Assembly: GCF_900129795.1 (NCBI RefSeq)
Contig: NZ_FQWW01000001.1
Coordinates: forward strand, 124,001 to 188,000
From: Flavobacterium sp. CF108
Lineage (GTDB): Bacteria; Bacteroidota; Bacteroidia; Flavobacteriales; Flavobacteriaceae
Length of the DNA stretch: 64,000 nucleotides
Reading direction: 5' to 3'
The notes beneath the pieces are model-generated. The model was not told the DNA's origin, searched no databases, and saw only the letters and a program-made list of their open reading frames with translations. Position numbers and translations under genes: made by a program. This document shows, one piece after another, positions 25,236 to 34,429 of this stretch (positions are counted from its first letter, which is position 1; the number at the start of each line of letters is the position of its first letter).

Positions 25236-25832
25236 ATGCTAGACTGGATCAAAAATATTAATAAAGAATATCCGGAATTCTGGAAAGATTACTTAACGAA
25301 ATTAGAAGCAAAACCAACCAAATATGTGGTTTTGTCTACTGAAACTTCTGGCTTAAACCCTAATAAGGATGTTATTTTATCTTTAGGGGCTTTTTCGGTT
25401 ATTGACGAAAGTATTGTAATTAAGGAAAATTTTGAAGCGGTTTTACTTCAGTATAAATTTTTAGAAGAACACGGAATTTCTAATGAATTTATCATCGAAA
25501 GTAAAATGAACAAAATGCCTGAAGCTGAGGCTTTAGAAGCGTTTATAAATTTTATTGGAAATGCAGTTCTGGTTGGTCATCATATTAATTTTGATATTGA
25601 AATGCTAAACGCTGCTCTCGAAAGATTAGATTGCGGAAGATTAAAAAATGAAGCTCTCGATATTGATGTTATGTATCGAAAATTAACCGATATTAATGAC
25701 AAGCAGTTTTCTTTAAACGATTTATGCGAGATTTATAAAATCCCAAAAAGCGACAGAAATTCTTCTGCAGAGGATGCTTATAAAATTGGGCTTTTGTTTT
25801 TGAAGCTGAAGTCGAGATTGGGGATTAAATAA
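25236..25832 (+). CDS. DnaQ-like exonuclease fold, probably catalytically impaired
   Basis: 198 residues of the DEDDh exonuclease fold. At motif I the usual D-x-E reads S34-T35-E36 (VVLSTETSGLNP). Motif II keeps an Asp in VGHHINFDIEML. At motif III the usual His five residues before the Asp is Asn (RNSSAEDAYKIG). Two of the metal or catalytic residues therefore appear missing. This suggests a binding or scaffold role beside the DUF294 protein rather than proofreading. The gene begins 2 bases after the DUF294 stop, so the two are certainly cotranscribed. Confidence 0.8.
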   Translation: MLDWIKNINKEYPEFWKDYLTKLEAKPTKYVVLSTETSGLNPNKDVILSLGAFSVIDESIVIKENFEAVLLQYKFLEEHGISNEFIIESKMNKMPEAEALEAFINFIGNAVLVGHHINFDIEMLNAALERLDCGRLKNEALDIDVMYRKLTDINDKQFSLNDLCEIYKIPKSDRNSSAEDAYKIGLLFLKLKSRLGIK

Positions 25833-25853
25833 AAATCCTAAACATTAACAGCC

Positions 25854-25925
25854 GTCAGGCTGAGCGAAGTCGAAGCCCACTCATACAGAATCACTTTGCG
25901 GGGCTTCGACTTCGCTCAGCCTGAC
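25854..25925. repeat. Perfect 25-bp inverted repeat, GTCAGGCTGAGCGAAG type
   Basis: GTCAGGCTGAGCGAAGTCGA and following bases (25854-25878) are an exact reverse complement of 25901-25925, with a 22-base loop. Related stems lie at 20561 and 43244. Confidence 0.88.
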
Positions 25926-25969
25926 ATATCTTTTCGAATATATTCTTTGTAAAATAAAAACACATAAAA

Positions 25970-26000
25970 AAATGCCTCTTAAAAAACTTAAGAGGCATTT
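25970..26000. terminator. Intrinsic terminator between the DnaQ-like gene and acs
   Basis: AAATGCCTCTTAA (25970-25982) pairs with TTAAGAGGCATTT (25988-26000), with T and A runs on both sides, so it can act in both directions. Confidence 0.88.
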
Positions 26001-26024
26001 TTTTTATAACTATAAATTCTAGAA

Positions 26025-27935
26025 TTAAGAAATTCTATTATTAAAAATTTCTTCTACAATCTCCGGATTCAATAAAGTTGACGTATCTCCAAAATTAGAA
26101 TTATCACCTTCGGCTATTTTACGTAAAATTCTACGCATGATTTTTCCAGAACGTGTTTTTGGCAAACCAGAAACGAATTGGATTTTATCTAATTTTGCGA
26201 TTGGCCCAATATGGTCAGAAATATATTGGTTGATCTCTTTTGATAAATTTGTTCTGTCTCTAACTTCTCCTGTTTCTTTCAGGATTACATAACCGTATAA
26301 AGCGTTTCCTTTAATATCATGCGGGAAACCAACAATAGCAGATTCTGCAACTGCTGGGTGTTCGTTGATTGCATCTTCGATTGGAGCTGTTCCTAAATTA
26401 TGACCAGAAACAATTACAACGTCATCTACTCTACCCGTAATTCTGTAGTAACCAACTTCGTCTCTTAAAGCTCCGTCGCCTGTAAAGTATTTTCCAGGGA
26501 AAGCAGAGAAATAAGTGTCTTTATAGCGTTGGTGATCTCCCCAGATTGTTCTGGCGATTCCTGGCCAAGGGAATTTAATACATAAACTTCCAACAACTTG
26601 GTTTCCTTCAATTTCATTACGTTTTTCATCCATTAAAACCGGCTGAATTCCAGGTAATGGCAACGTTGCATAAGTTGGTTTTGTTGGCGTTACAAAAGCA
26701 ATTGGCGAAATCATGATTCCTCCGGTTTCTGTCTGCCACCAAGTATCTACAACCGGACATCTTTTATCTCCTACGTGGTCGTTGAACCAGTGCCAAGCTT
26801 CCTCGTTGATTGGTTCTCCAACAGATCCAATAACTTTAAGCGATTTTAGAGGATATTTTTGAATATAATCTAAGCTTTCTTTTGCTAATGAACGAATTGC
26901 TGTTGGTGCTGTATAAAATTGTGTGATTTTATGTTTTTCGATAATATCCCAAAAACGGCTAAAATCAGGATAAGAAGGAACTCCTTCAAAAATTACGGTT
27001 GTTCCGCCATTTAGTAATGGTCCGTATAAAATGTATGAGTGTCCTGTAATCCATCCAATATCTGCCGTACACCAGAAGATATCATTTTCTTCGTGACTGA
27101 ATACGTTTTTGAATGTATAAGCCGTATAAACCATGTATCCAGCTGTTGTATGCACCATTCCTTTTGGTTTTCCTGTAGATCCTGAAGTATAAAGAATAAA
27201 CAAAGGATCTTCGGCATCCATAATTTCAGCAACACTATTGTCAAGAGCTGCATCTAATAAAGGCTGTAACCAAATGTCACGACCTTCTTTCATTGCCACT
27301 TCTGTTTTTGTTCTTTTTACCACTAAAACTTTTGAAACTGACGGACAAGTATCTAAGGCTTCGTCAACAATAGATTTTAAATCAATTGTTTTGTTTCCTC
27401 TGTAACCTCCATCAGATGTAATTACCATTTTACATTCGCTGTCGGTAATTCTTGCAGAAACCGCAGAAGCAGAAAATCCGGCAAAAACTACTGAGTGAAT
27501 TGCCCCAATTCTGGCACAAGCCAAAACAGAAACTGCTAATTCAGGAATCATTGGTAAGTAAATACAAACTCTATCTCCTTTACGAATTCCCTGCTCACGC
27601 AAAACATTCGCCATTTTTGAAACTCGTTCGTATAATTCGTTATAAGTTATATGTAAAGCACTTTCAGACGGATCATTCGGTTCAAATATAATAGCCGTTT
27701 TTTCTCCTCTTTTGCTTAAATGTCTGTCGATACAGTTTTTGGTAATGTTAACTTTAGCGTCAGTAAACCATTTTACTTCGGCATCAGCCATATTAAAATC
27801 AACAACTTTTTCCCACTGTTGATACCAAGTAAAGTTTTCTTCGGCAATTTTCCCCCAAAATTTTCTTGGCTCTCTTATTGACTTATTGTAATGTTTAAAA
27901 TATTGTTCTAAATTTTCAATTTTATAATAACTCAT
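26025..27935 (-). CDS. acs: Acetyl-CoA synthetase
   Basis: 636 residues, the usual length. The AMP-forming enzyme converts acetate, ATP and CoA to acetyl-CoA in the cytoplasm. The ANL motifs are visible: YTSGSTGKPKGMVH (P-loop), DTWWQTETGG, YFTGDGA, and the C-terminal PKTRSGKIMRRILR holding the Lys that is acetylated in regulated Acs enzymes. It faces the DUF294/DnaQ-like pair. That arrangement suggests these genes serve acetate assimilation. Confidence 0.96.
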   Translation of the reverse strand: MSYYKIENLEQYFKHYNKSIREPRKFWGKIAEENFTWYQQWEKVVDFNMADAEVKWFTDAKVNITKNCIDRHLSKRGEKTAIIFEPNDPSESALHITYNELYERVSKMANVLREQGIRKGDRVCIYLPMIPELAVSVLACARIGAIHSVVFAGFSASAVSARITDSECKMVITSDGGYRGNKTIDLKSIVDEALDTCPSVSKVLVVKRTKTEVAMKEGRDIWLQPLLDAALDNSVAEIMDAEDPLFILYTSGSTGKPKGMVHTTAGYMVYTAYTFKNVFSHEENDIFWCTADIGWITGHSYILYGPLLNGGTTVIFEGVPSYPDFSRFWDIIEKHKITQFYTAPTAIRSLAKESLDYIQKYPLKSLKVIGSVGEPINEEAWHWFNDHVGDKRCPVVDTWWQTETGGIMISPIAFVTPTKPTYATLPLPGIQPVLMDEKRNEIEGNQVVGSLCIKFPWPGIARTIWGDHQRYKDTYFSAFPGKYFTGDGALRDEVGYYRITGRVDDVVIVSGHNLGTAPIEDAINEHPAVAESAIVGFPHDIKGNALYGYVILKETGEVRDRTNLSKEINQYISDHIGPIAKLDKIQFVSGLPKTRSGKIMRRILRKIAEGDNSNFGDTSTLLNPEIVEEIFNNRIS

Positions 27936-28440
27936 AGGTTTGTGGAATTTTTTTTATAAATGTATTAAATATGCGTCTATTCTTAAAATTATTTAATTCA
28001 TAAATTTTGTATAAAAAAAACATATAATAAATAAAATATACGTTTTTTTTAAAGTTATTCTAAAAAAAGACAATTTAAGAAAAAATCTAAATCGCAAAAA
28101 AGGTATGACAAAGAAATTATCATACCTTTTTATTTAACAAATTTCAATAACAATTAATTTTGTAATTCTGCATTACAAATGCTTTCCCTACTTTGAAAAT
28201 AGCAGCAGCTTTATTAATTATAATAGAAATTTCAACAAGTATATTTTTTAATTAAAAAATATACCCCAATTTTAGGGATCCGCTTCACTTAACTTGTTTG
28301 TCTCACAGAAGTTAAGTGAATGCAAAATGCATCTATATCTATTTTCTTAATAAGTGCTTACTAATTCAAAATATTAATTTAAAACATTGATACAGAGCAA
28401 ATTCCACTACATTCGGAATGCGTGGAAATTCCCAAATTTA
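27936..28440. other. 505-base gap between acs and ilvC
   Basis: AT-rich. It holds a terminator-like hairpin (28098-28130), the acs promoter region and two stem-loops: CACTTAACTT with AAGTTAAGTG (28286-28318) and a smaller one near 28403-28425 just after ilvC. No gene is apparent. Confidence 0.55.
28098..28130. terminator. Intrinsic terminator-like hairpin downstream of ilvC
   Basis: AAAAGGTATGA (28098-28108) pairs with TCATACCTTTT (28120-28130). A and T runs follow on both sides. It lies about 310 bases past the ilvC stop. Confidence 0.75.
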
Positions 28441-29910
28441 TTATACAATTTTTTTCATTGCCGTCATTGATTCTCTCAACCATGCTCCTACTTCTTCAAT
28501 AGGATGCTGACGAATTTCTTTATTAACTGCAATTAAAATATTATTATCTACTCCATTTGAAGTTGAAAATGGTTTTCCAATAATATTTGTTTCTACTTTT
28601 TTCATGAATTCAGTCAACAATGGCTTACAAGCGTGATCAAATAAATAACAGCCATATTCTGCAGTATCAGAAATTACACGGTTCATTTCAAACAATTTCT
28701 TTCTTGCGATTGTGTTTGCAATTAATGGTAATTCGTGTAATGACTCATAATAAGCAGATTCTTCAATGATTCCAGCCTCTGTCATAGTTTCAAAAGCTAA
28801 TTCAACACCAGCTTTTACCATAGCAATCATTAAAACTCCATTATCAAAATATTCCTGCTCAGAAATTGGAGCATCTTGCGGAGCTGTTTTTTCGAAGTTA
28901 GTTTCTCCTGTTGCAGCTCTCCATTTTAATAAATTAACATCGTCATTAGCCCAATCAATCATCATAGTTCTTGAGAATTCTCCAGAAATAATATCGTCTT
29001 GGTGTTTTTGGAATAACGGACGCATGATGTCTTTTAATTCTTCTGCTAATTCGTAAGCTTCAATTTTAGAAGGATTATTTAAACGATCCATCATGTTTGT
29101 GATACCACCATGTTTCAAAGCTTCAGTGATAGTTTCCCATCCGTATTGAATTAATTTTGAAGCATATGCTTTATCGATTCCTTTTTCAACCATTTTATCA
29201 AAACATAAAATAGATCCTGTTTGAAGCAATCCGCAAAGAATTGTCTGCTCACCCATTAAATCTGATTTTACTTCAGCTACGAAAGATGATCTTAAAACCC
29301 CTGCTTTATGTCCTCCAGTTGCTACAGCGTAAGCTTTTGCCTGATCTAAACCAAATCCGTTTGGATCATTTTCAGGGTGAACTGCAATAAGTGTTGGTAC
29401 ACCAAAACCTCTTTTATATTCTTCACGAACCTCAGAACCCGGACATTTAGGCGCACACATGATAACTGTGATATCTTCACGAATCTGCATTCCTTCTTCA
29501 ACAATATTAAAACCGTGAGAATAAGCTAAAGTCGATCCTTGTTTCATTAATGGCATAATCGCAGTAACAACAGATGTATGTTGTTTATCTGGAGTAAGAT
29601 TACAAACTAAATCAGCAGTTGGAATCAACTCTTCATAAGTACCTACTTTAAACCCATTTTCAGTTGCATTTTTATATGAAGCTCTCTTTTCAGCAATTGC
29701 ATCTGCACGCAATGCATAAGAAATATCTAAACCTGAATCTCTCATGTTTAAACCTTGATTCAAACCTTGTGCACCACATCCAACAATAACAACTTTTTTC
29801 CCTGCTAATGCTGAAATTCCGTCTGCAAATTCTGACTGCTCCATAAATTCGCAAACTCCAAGTTGCTCTAATTGTAATCTAAGTGGTAATGTGTTGAAAT
29901 AATTTGCCAT
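28441..29910 (-). CDS. ilvC: Ketol-acid reductoisomerase, class II
   Basis: 489 residues, the long (class II) form. Catalyses isomerisation and NADPH reduction of acetohydroxyacids, the second step of valine, isoleucine and leucine synthesis. [22 protein letters not shown] is the NADP-binding motif. [21 protein letters not shown] and the duplicated knotted C-terminal domains follow. Last gene of ilvDBNC, 87 bases after ilvN. Confidence 0.96.
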   Translation of the reverse strand: MANYFNTLPLRLQLEQLGVCEFMEQSEFADGISALAGKKVVIVGCGAQGLNQGLNMRDSGLDISYALRADAIAEKRASYKNATENGFKVGTYEELIPTADLVCNLTPDKQHTSVVTAIMPLMKQGSTLAYSHGFNIVEEGMQIREDITVIMCAPKCPGSEVREEYKRGFGVPTLIAVHPENDPNGFGLDQAKAYAVATGGHKAGVLRSSFVAEVKSDLMGEQTILCGLLQTGSILCFDKMVEKGIDKAYASKLIQYGWETITEALKHGGITNMMDRLNNPSKIEAYELAEELKDIMRPLFQKHQDDIISGEFSRTMMIDWANDDVNLLKWRAATGETNFEKTAPQDAPISEQEYFDNGVLMIAMVKAGVELAFETMTEAGIIEESAYYESLHELPLIANTIARKKLFEMNRVISDTAEYGCYLFDHACKPLLTEFMKKVETNIIGKPFSTSNGVDNNILIAVNKEIRQHPIEEVGAWLRESMTAMKKIV

Positions 29911-29997
29911 TTTGTTTTAAAATATTTAATGAAATGAAATTTAGTAATTAATTTATTTATAATTGCTTGTGATCGTGTAATATCACATATTAATTCT

Positions 29998-30519
29998 TTA
30001 TTTAAAGGTTTCTAACAATGATGAAATCTCCATTTTTTCTTTAGAAACCGAAATTCTTCCCGAACGTACAAATTGCATAATTCCGTATGGTTTGAATTTT
30101 TGATATAAATCTTCAATTTCTGAACGTCTTCCTGATTTTGAAATCACAAAGAAATCTCTTGAAACTGTTACAATCGTCGATTGGCTGTCTTTGATGATAT
30201 TTTGAATTTGTTTTTCATCAAACAACAAACTTGAAGCTATTTTAAAAAGAGCATTTTCTAAAAAGATAGTCTCTTCATCTGTATGATAAAATGCTTTTAT
30301 AACTTCGATTTGTTTTTCAATCTGTCCCACAATATTCTGAACCCATTTCTCCGTTGTATTTACTACAATGATAAATCTTGAAACATTTTCTATTTCTGAT
30401 TCTGAAACATTTAGACTTAATATATTAATGTGTCGCTTTAAGAATATTCCAGATATTCTATTTAATAAACCCACATTATTTTCTGAGTATACCGATATGG
30501 TAAATGTTTTATCTTCCAT
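29998..30519 (-). CDS. ilvN: Acetolactate synthase small subunit
   Basis: 173 residues starting at MEDKTFTISVYSENNVG. The N-terminal ACT domain (about 1-75; NNVGLLNRISGIFLKRHINILSLNVS) binds branched-chain amino acids and passes feedback inhibition to IlvB. A second C-terminal domain follows (DFFVISKSGRRSEIEDLYQKF). An in-frame ATG nine codons upstream exists, but the ACT domain begins right at 30519. It lies between ilvB and ilvC, as usual. Confidence 0.93.
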   Translation of the reverse strand: MEDKTFTISVYSENNVGLLNRISGIFLKRHINILSLNVSESEIENVSRFIIVVNTTEKWVQNIVGQIEKQIEVIKAFYHTDEETIFLENALFKIASSLLFDEKQIQNIIKDSQSTIVTVSRDFFVISKSGRRSEIEDLYQKFKPYGIMQFVRSGRISVSKEKMEISSLLETFK

Positions 30520-30539
30520 TTTGTTTTTTAGTTTTTTTT

Positions 30540-30611
30540 GTTTCAAGTTTCAGGTTTCACTCCCGATAGCGATCGGGATTGAAACAAATAAAACTTGAAA
30601 CATGAAACCTT
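30540..30611. repeat. GTTTCAN heptamers, inverted, around a CCCGATAGCGATCGGG stem
   Basis: GTTTCAA, GTTTCAG, GTTTCAC (30540-30560) face AAACTTG, AAACATG, AAACCTT (30591-30611). A CCCGAT...ATCGGG hairpin lies between. It occupies the ilvB-ilvN gap. Confidence 0.75.
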
Positions 30612-30615
30612 TTTT

Positions 30616-32310
30616 TTAGCTTAATCTAATTTCTGAAACACATGCTCCTGTTGGAATCATTGGGAAAACGTTGTTTTCCTTTTCGACCATGACTTCTAAG
30701 AAATAAGAATCTTTTGAAGCAAGCATTTCGGCAACTGCAGCATCTAAATCTTCACGATTTGTAACTTTTTTAGATTTAATATGATACCCTTCGGCAATTG
30801 CAGTAAAATTTGGATTAATCATTTTTGTTGATGCATATCTGTTATCAAAGAATAATTCCTGCCATTGACGCACCATTCCTAAAAATTCATTGTTTAGAAT
30901 TACAATTTTTACCGGAACTTGTGTCTGGAAAATTGTTCCTAATTCCTGAATGGTCATTTGGAAACCTCCGTCACCAATAATAGCTACAACTTCACGATCT
31001 GGTCTTCCCATTTTGGCTCCAATTGCAGCTGGAAGTGCAAATCCCATTGTACCTAACCCACCAGAAGTAATATTACTTTTTGTTGAATTGAATTTAGCAT
31101 AACGACATGCAAACATTTGGTGCTGACCAACATCTGAAACAATAATCGCATCACCTTTTGAGTGTTTGTTGATCATTTCGATAGTTTCTCCCATCGAAAG
31201 TCCCGGAGTTGCTGGGTTTAATTCGTCTTTGATAACTGTATCGTATTCAATTTTAGCCAATTCTTTAAACTCATTGTGCCACAAATCGTGTGATTTTGCA
31301 TCCAATAATGGTAATAAAGCAGCTAAAGATTCTTTTACATCACCTAAAACAGCAACTTCTGTTTTAACGTTTTTATCGACCTCTGCTGGATCAATTTCGA
31401 AGTGAATTACTTTTGCCTGTTTAGCATAAGTACTTAATTTACCTGTAACACGGTCATCAAAACGCATTCCGAAGGCAATTAAAACATCACATTCGTTCGT
31501 TAGTAAGTTTGGCGCATAATTTCCGTGCATTCCTAACATACCTACATTTAAAGGGTGATCTGTTGGCAGAGCCGAAAGTCCTAAAATAGTCCAAGCTGCC
31601 GGAATTCCTGATTTTTCAAGAACTGCTTTAAACTCGGCTTCAGCCTGACCTAAAATAATTCCCTGACCGAAAACTATAAAAGGCTTTTTAGCACTGTTGA
31701 TTAACGCAGCAGCCTCGGCAACTTTGTCTAATTTTAATTTCGGAACCGGAACATAACTTCTAATTCCTGTACATTTTTCATAACTAAAATCCAGCTCATC
31801 AAACTGAGCATTTTTAGTAATATCAATTAATACTGGTCCCGGACGTCCAGAACGAGCAATATAAAATGCTTTTGCAATGATTTCAGGAATTTGAGAAGCC
31901 TCGGTTACCTGAAAATTCCATTTTGTAACCGGAGTCGAAATTCCGATAATATCTGTTTCCTGAAAAGCATCAGATCCTAATAAATGTCTTCCAACTTGTC
32001 CGGTAATACAAACCATTGGAGTTGAATCGATTTGAGCATCAGCAATTCCGGTAACTAAATTTGTTGCTCCCGGTCCAGAAGTAGCAATTGCCACTCCTAC
32101 TTTTCCTGTTGCTCTAGCATAACCCTGAGCAGCATGTGTTGCACCTTGTTCGTGACGTACTAAAACATGGTGTAACTGATCCTGAAATTTATATAATTCG
32201 TCGTAAACCGGCATGATTGCTCCTCCCGGATAACCATAAATTAAGTCTACTCCTTCTGCTAATAAACATCTAATAACGGCTTCGGCGCCTGATATCCTAA
32301 TTGTTCCCAT
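30616..32310 (-). CDS. ilvB: Acetolactate synthase large subunit
   Basis: 564 residues starting at MGTIRISGAEAVIRCLLAEGV. This thiamine-diphosphate enzyme joins pyruvate to pyruvate or 2-oxobutyrate. Seen are the catalytic Glu in VRHEQGATHAAQGYARATG, the central FAD-binding region, and the ThDP motif GDGGFQMTIQELGTI with NNEFLGMVRQWQ. The start at 32310 matches the family; a frame eight codons longer is less likely. It follows ilvD after 178 bases of AT-rich low-complexity DNA. Confidence 0.95.
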   Translation of the reverse strand: MGTIRISGAEAVIRCLLAEGVDLIYGYPGGAIMPVYDELYKFQDQLHHVLVRHEQGATHAAQGYARATGKVGVAIATSGPGATNLVTGIADAQIDSTPMVCITGQVGRHLLGSDAFQETDIIGISTPVTKWNFQVTEASQIPEIIAKAFYIARSGRPGPVLIDITKNAQFDELDFSYEKCTGIRSYVPVPKLKLDKVAEAAALINSAKKPFIVFGQGIILGQAEAEFKAVLEKSGIPAAWTILGLSALPTDHPLNVGMLGMHGNYAPNLLTNECDVLIAFGMRFDDRVTGKLSTYAKQAKVIHFEIDPAEVDKNVKTEVAVLGDVKESLAALLPLLDAKSHDLWHNEFKELAKIEYDTVIKDELNPATPGLSMGETIEMINKHSKGDAIIVSDVGQHQMFACRYAKFNSTKSNITSGGLGTMGFALPAAIGAKMGRPDREVVAIIGDGGFQMTIQELGTIFQTQVPVKIVILNNEFLGMVRQWQELFFDNRYASTKMINPNFTAIAEGYHIKSKKVTNREDLDAAVAEMLASKDSYFLEVMVEKENNVFPMIPTGACVSEIRLS

Positions 32311-32488
32311 TTGGTATATTTTTTTCAATCTCAAAAATCAATTTCAATATCAAAATTCAATGGCAATGCAAAAATCAATTTCAACTATAAATTTTAAATT
32401 GATCTTTTGTTTTTTTTACCTTTTCTTGCGATTTAATTTTGATATTGACATTGTTATTGAAATTGTTTTTTAAAATTGTAATTGAATG

Positions 32489-34162
32489 CTAGTTATCGGT
32501 AACACATCCTGTTGATGCGCTTGAAACCGACCTTGCGTATTTAAGTAAAACTCCCCTGTCAACTTTTAGCGCTGGTTGAACCCAAGCCGCTTTACGAGCT
32601 GCATATTCTTCGTCAGATATCTTTAGGTCGATTGTATTTTTCACAGCGTCGATAGCAATTATATCTCCATCTTTTACTAGTGCAATACCACCACCATCAT
32701 ATGCTTCTGGTGTAACGTGTCCTACCACGAATCCGTGTGAACCTCCGGAGAATCTACCATCTGTAATTAGTGCACAGCTGCTTCCTAATCCAGCTCCAAT
32801 AATGGCTGATGTCGGTTTTAGCATTTCAGGCATTCCCGGACCACCTTTTGGTCCACAACCCCTGATGACGACTACATTACCTGGTTTAATTTTTCCGGCC
32901 TGAAGACCTGGAATTACTTCAAATTCACCTTCAAAAACTACAGCCGGTCCTTCAAAATATTCTCCTTCTTTTCCGCTGATTTTTGCTACAGCACCTTCAG
33001 AAGCTAGATTTCCGTATAAAACCTGAATATTTCCAGTTGGTTTTAATGCTTTTTGAATTTCATGAATTACTTCTTGTCCGTCTTGTAAATCCGGAGTTGA
33101 AGCTAAATTCTCCGCAACTGTTTTTCCTGTTACAGTTAAACAATCTCCGTGAATCAATCCTACTTTTAATAGATATTTCATTACTCCCGGAATTCCTCCA
33201 ACTTCATGAATATCTTCCATCATATATTTACCACTTGGTTTCATGTCAGCAAGAACCGGAGTTCTGTCGTTAATAGCCTGAAAATCATCCAAAGTAATTG
33301 TGATACCAACAGAATGTGCCATAGCAATTAAGTGCATAACAGCATTTGTAGAACCTCCTAAAACTGCTACAATTGTAATAGCATTTTCGAAAGCTTTACG
33401 AGTCATAATATCTCTTGGTTTAATATCTTTTTCTAATAAAATTTTAATTGCAGCTCCGGCAGCAAGACATTCGTCTCTTTTTTCCTGACTTAAAGCAGGA
33501 TTAGAAGAGCTGTATGGCATACTCATTCCTAATGCTTCAATTGCAGAAGACATTGTGTTTGCAGTATACATTCCACCGCAGGCACCAGCTCCCGGACAAG
33601 CATTTTGAATAACTCCTTTAAAATCTTCCGGAGTAATTTCTCCTTTTACTTTTTTTCCTAAAGCTTCAAAAGCAGAAACGATATTTAAAGATTCTCCTTT
33701 CCATTTTCCAGAGTGGATTGATCCTCCGTAAACCATCATTGACGGGCGGTTTAATCTTCCCATTGCGATTAACGCTCCGGGCATATTTTTATCACAGCCG
33801 GGAATTGCGATGATACTATCGTACCATTGTGCTCCCGCAACTGTTTCTATAGAATCTGCAATAACGTCACGAGATACTAATGAATAACGCATTCCTTCAG
33901 TACCGTTTGAAATTCCGTCACTAACACCAATGGTATTAAAAATAAGTCCGACCAGATCTGCATCCCAAACACCTTTTTTAACATCTTTTGCTAAATCATT
34001 CAGGTGCATGTTACACGTGTTACCATCGTAACCCATGCTCACAATCCCTACTTGTGCTTTTTTTAAATCTTCTTCAGTTAAACCAATACCGTACAACATC
34101 GCTTGCGCCGCTGGCTGAGTTTGATCTTGAGTGATGGTTTTGCTGTACTTATTTAATTCCAT
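32489..34162 (-). CDS. ilvD: Dihydroxy-acid dehydratase
   Basis: 557 residues. Dehydrates 2,3-dihydroxy acids to 2-oxo acids, the third step of valine and isoleucine synthesis, using an iron-sulfur cluster. Cys ligands are seen in [10 protein letters not shown] and [16 protein letters not shown], with the typical [18 protein letters not shown] near the C terminus. First structural gene behind the leader-peptide attenuator at 34198-34320. Confidence 0.96.
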   Translation of the reverse strand: MELNKYSKTITQDQTQPAAQAMLYGIGLTEEDLKKAQVGIVSMGYDGNTCNMHLNDLAKDVKKGVWDADLVGLIFNTIGVSDGISNGTEGMRYSLVSRDVIADSIETVAGAQWYDSIIAIPGCDKNMPGALIAMGRLNRPSMMVYGGSIHSGKWKGESLNIVSAFEALGKKVKGEITPEDFKGVIQNACPGAGACGGMYTANTMSSAIEALGMSMPYSSSNPALSQEKRDECLAAGAAIKILLEKDIKPRDIMTRKAFENAITIVAVLGGSTNAVMHLIAMAHSVGITITLDDFQAINDRTPVLADMKPSGKYMMEDIHEVGGIPGVMKYLLKVGLIHGDCLTVTGKTVAENLASTPDLQDGQEVIHEIQKALKPTGNIQVLYGNLASEGAVAKISGKEGEYFEGPAVVFEGEFEVIPGLQAGKIKPGNVVVIRGCGPKGGPGMPEMLKPTSAIIGAGLGSSCALITDGRFSGGSHGFVVGHVTPEAYDGGGIALVKDGDIIAIDAVKNTIDLKISDEEYAARKAAWVQPALKVDRGVLLKYARSVSSASTGCVTDN

Positions 34163-34197
34163 TATTGTATTATTTATTTTAATTTTTATTCAAAAAA

Positions 34198-34222
34198 AAA
34201 CCTTCCAGTATTTGGAAGGTTT
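34198..34222 (-). terminator. Attenuator terminator of the ilv leader
   Basis: AAACCTTCC and GGAAGGTTT pair around a 7-base loop, followed on the minus strand by nine U (34192-34200). It stands between the leader peptide and ilvD. The end of the leader frame (GGAATGGT, 34249-34256) can pair with its 5' arm ACCTTCC with one bulged base, giving a candidate antiterminator. Confidence 0.85.
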
Positions 34223-34245
34223 GTAATATAGTTTTTCAATTATAT

Positions 34246-34320
34246 TTATACCATTCCCGATGCAGATGTGCGAAACACATTGACAACAACGACAGAAGTA
34301 ATAATAATTGAGATTTGCAT
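34246..34320 (-). CDS. ilv operon leader peptide (Ile/Val-rich)
   Basis: 24 codons, ATG at 34318-34320 and TAA at 34246-34248. The peptide begins MQISIIITSVVVVNVF and continues RTSASGMV. It holds four Ile, three of them consecutive, and six Val, four of them consecutive, but no Leu. It lies just behind a TACTTTTG promoter element and before a terminator. These features match leader peptides that sense charged tRNA-Ile and tRNA-Val by ribosome stalling. No strong Shine-Dalgarno precedes the ATG (AATAAAG). Confidence 0.88.
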   Translation of the reverse strand: MQISIIITSVVVVNVFRTSASGMV

Positions 34321-34339
34321 CTTTATTTTTTTAGTGTTA

Positions 34340-34347
34340 CAAAAGTA
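34340..34347 (-). promoter_or_regulatory. Putative -7 element of the ilv operon
   Basis: TACTTTTG on the minus strand, 20 bases before the leader ATG, fits TAnnTTTG. Confidence 0.65.
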
Positions 34348-34429
34348 CGGAAACTTTAAGAACTAAAAAAATAAAATCTCAACATTTTCAATACTTCTTG
34401 TTATTTAATTCATAATTTTAATAAAAACT

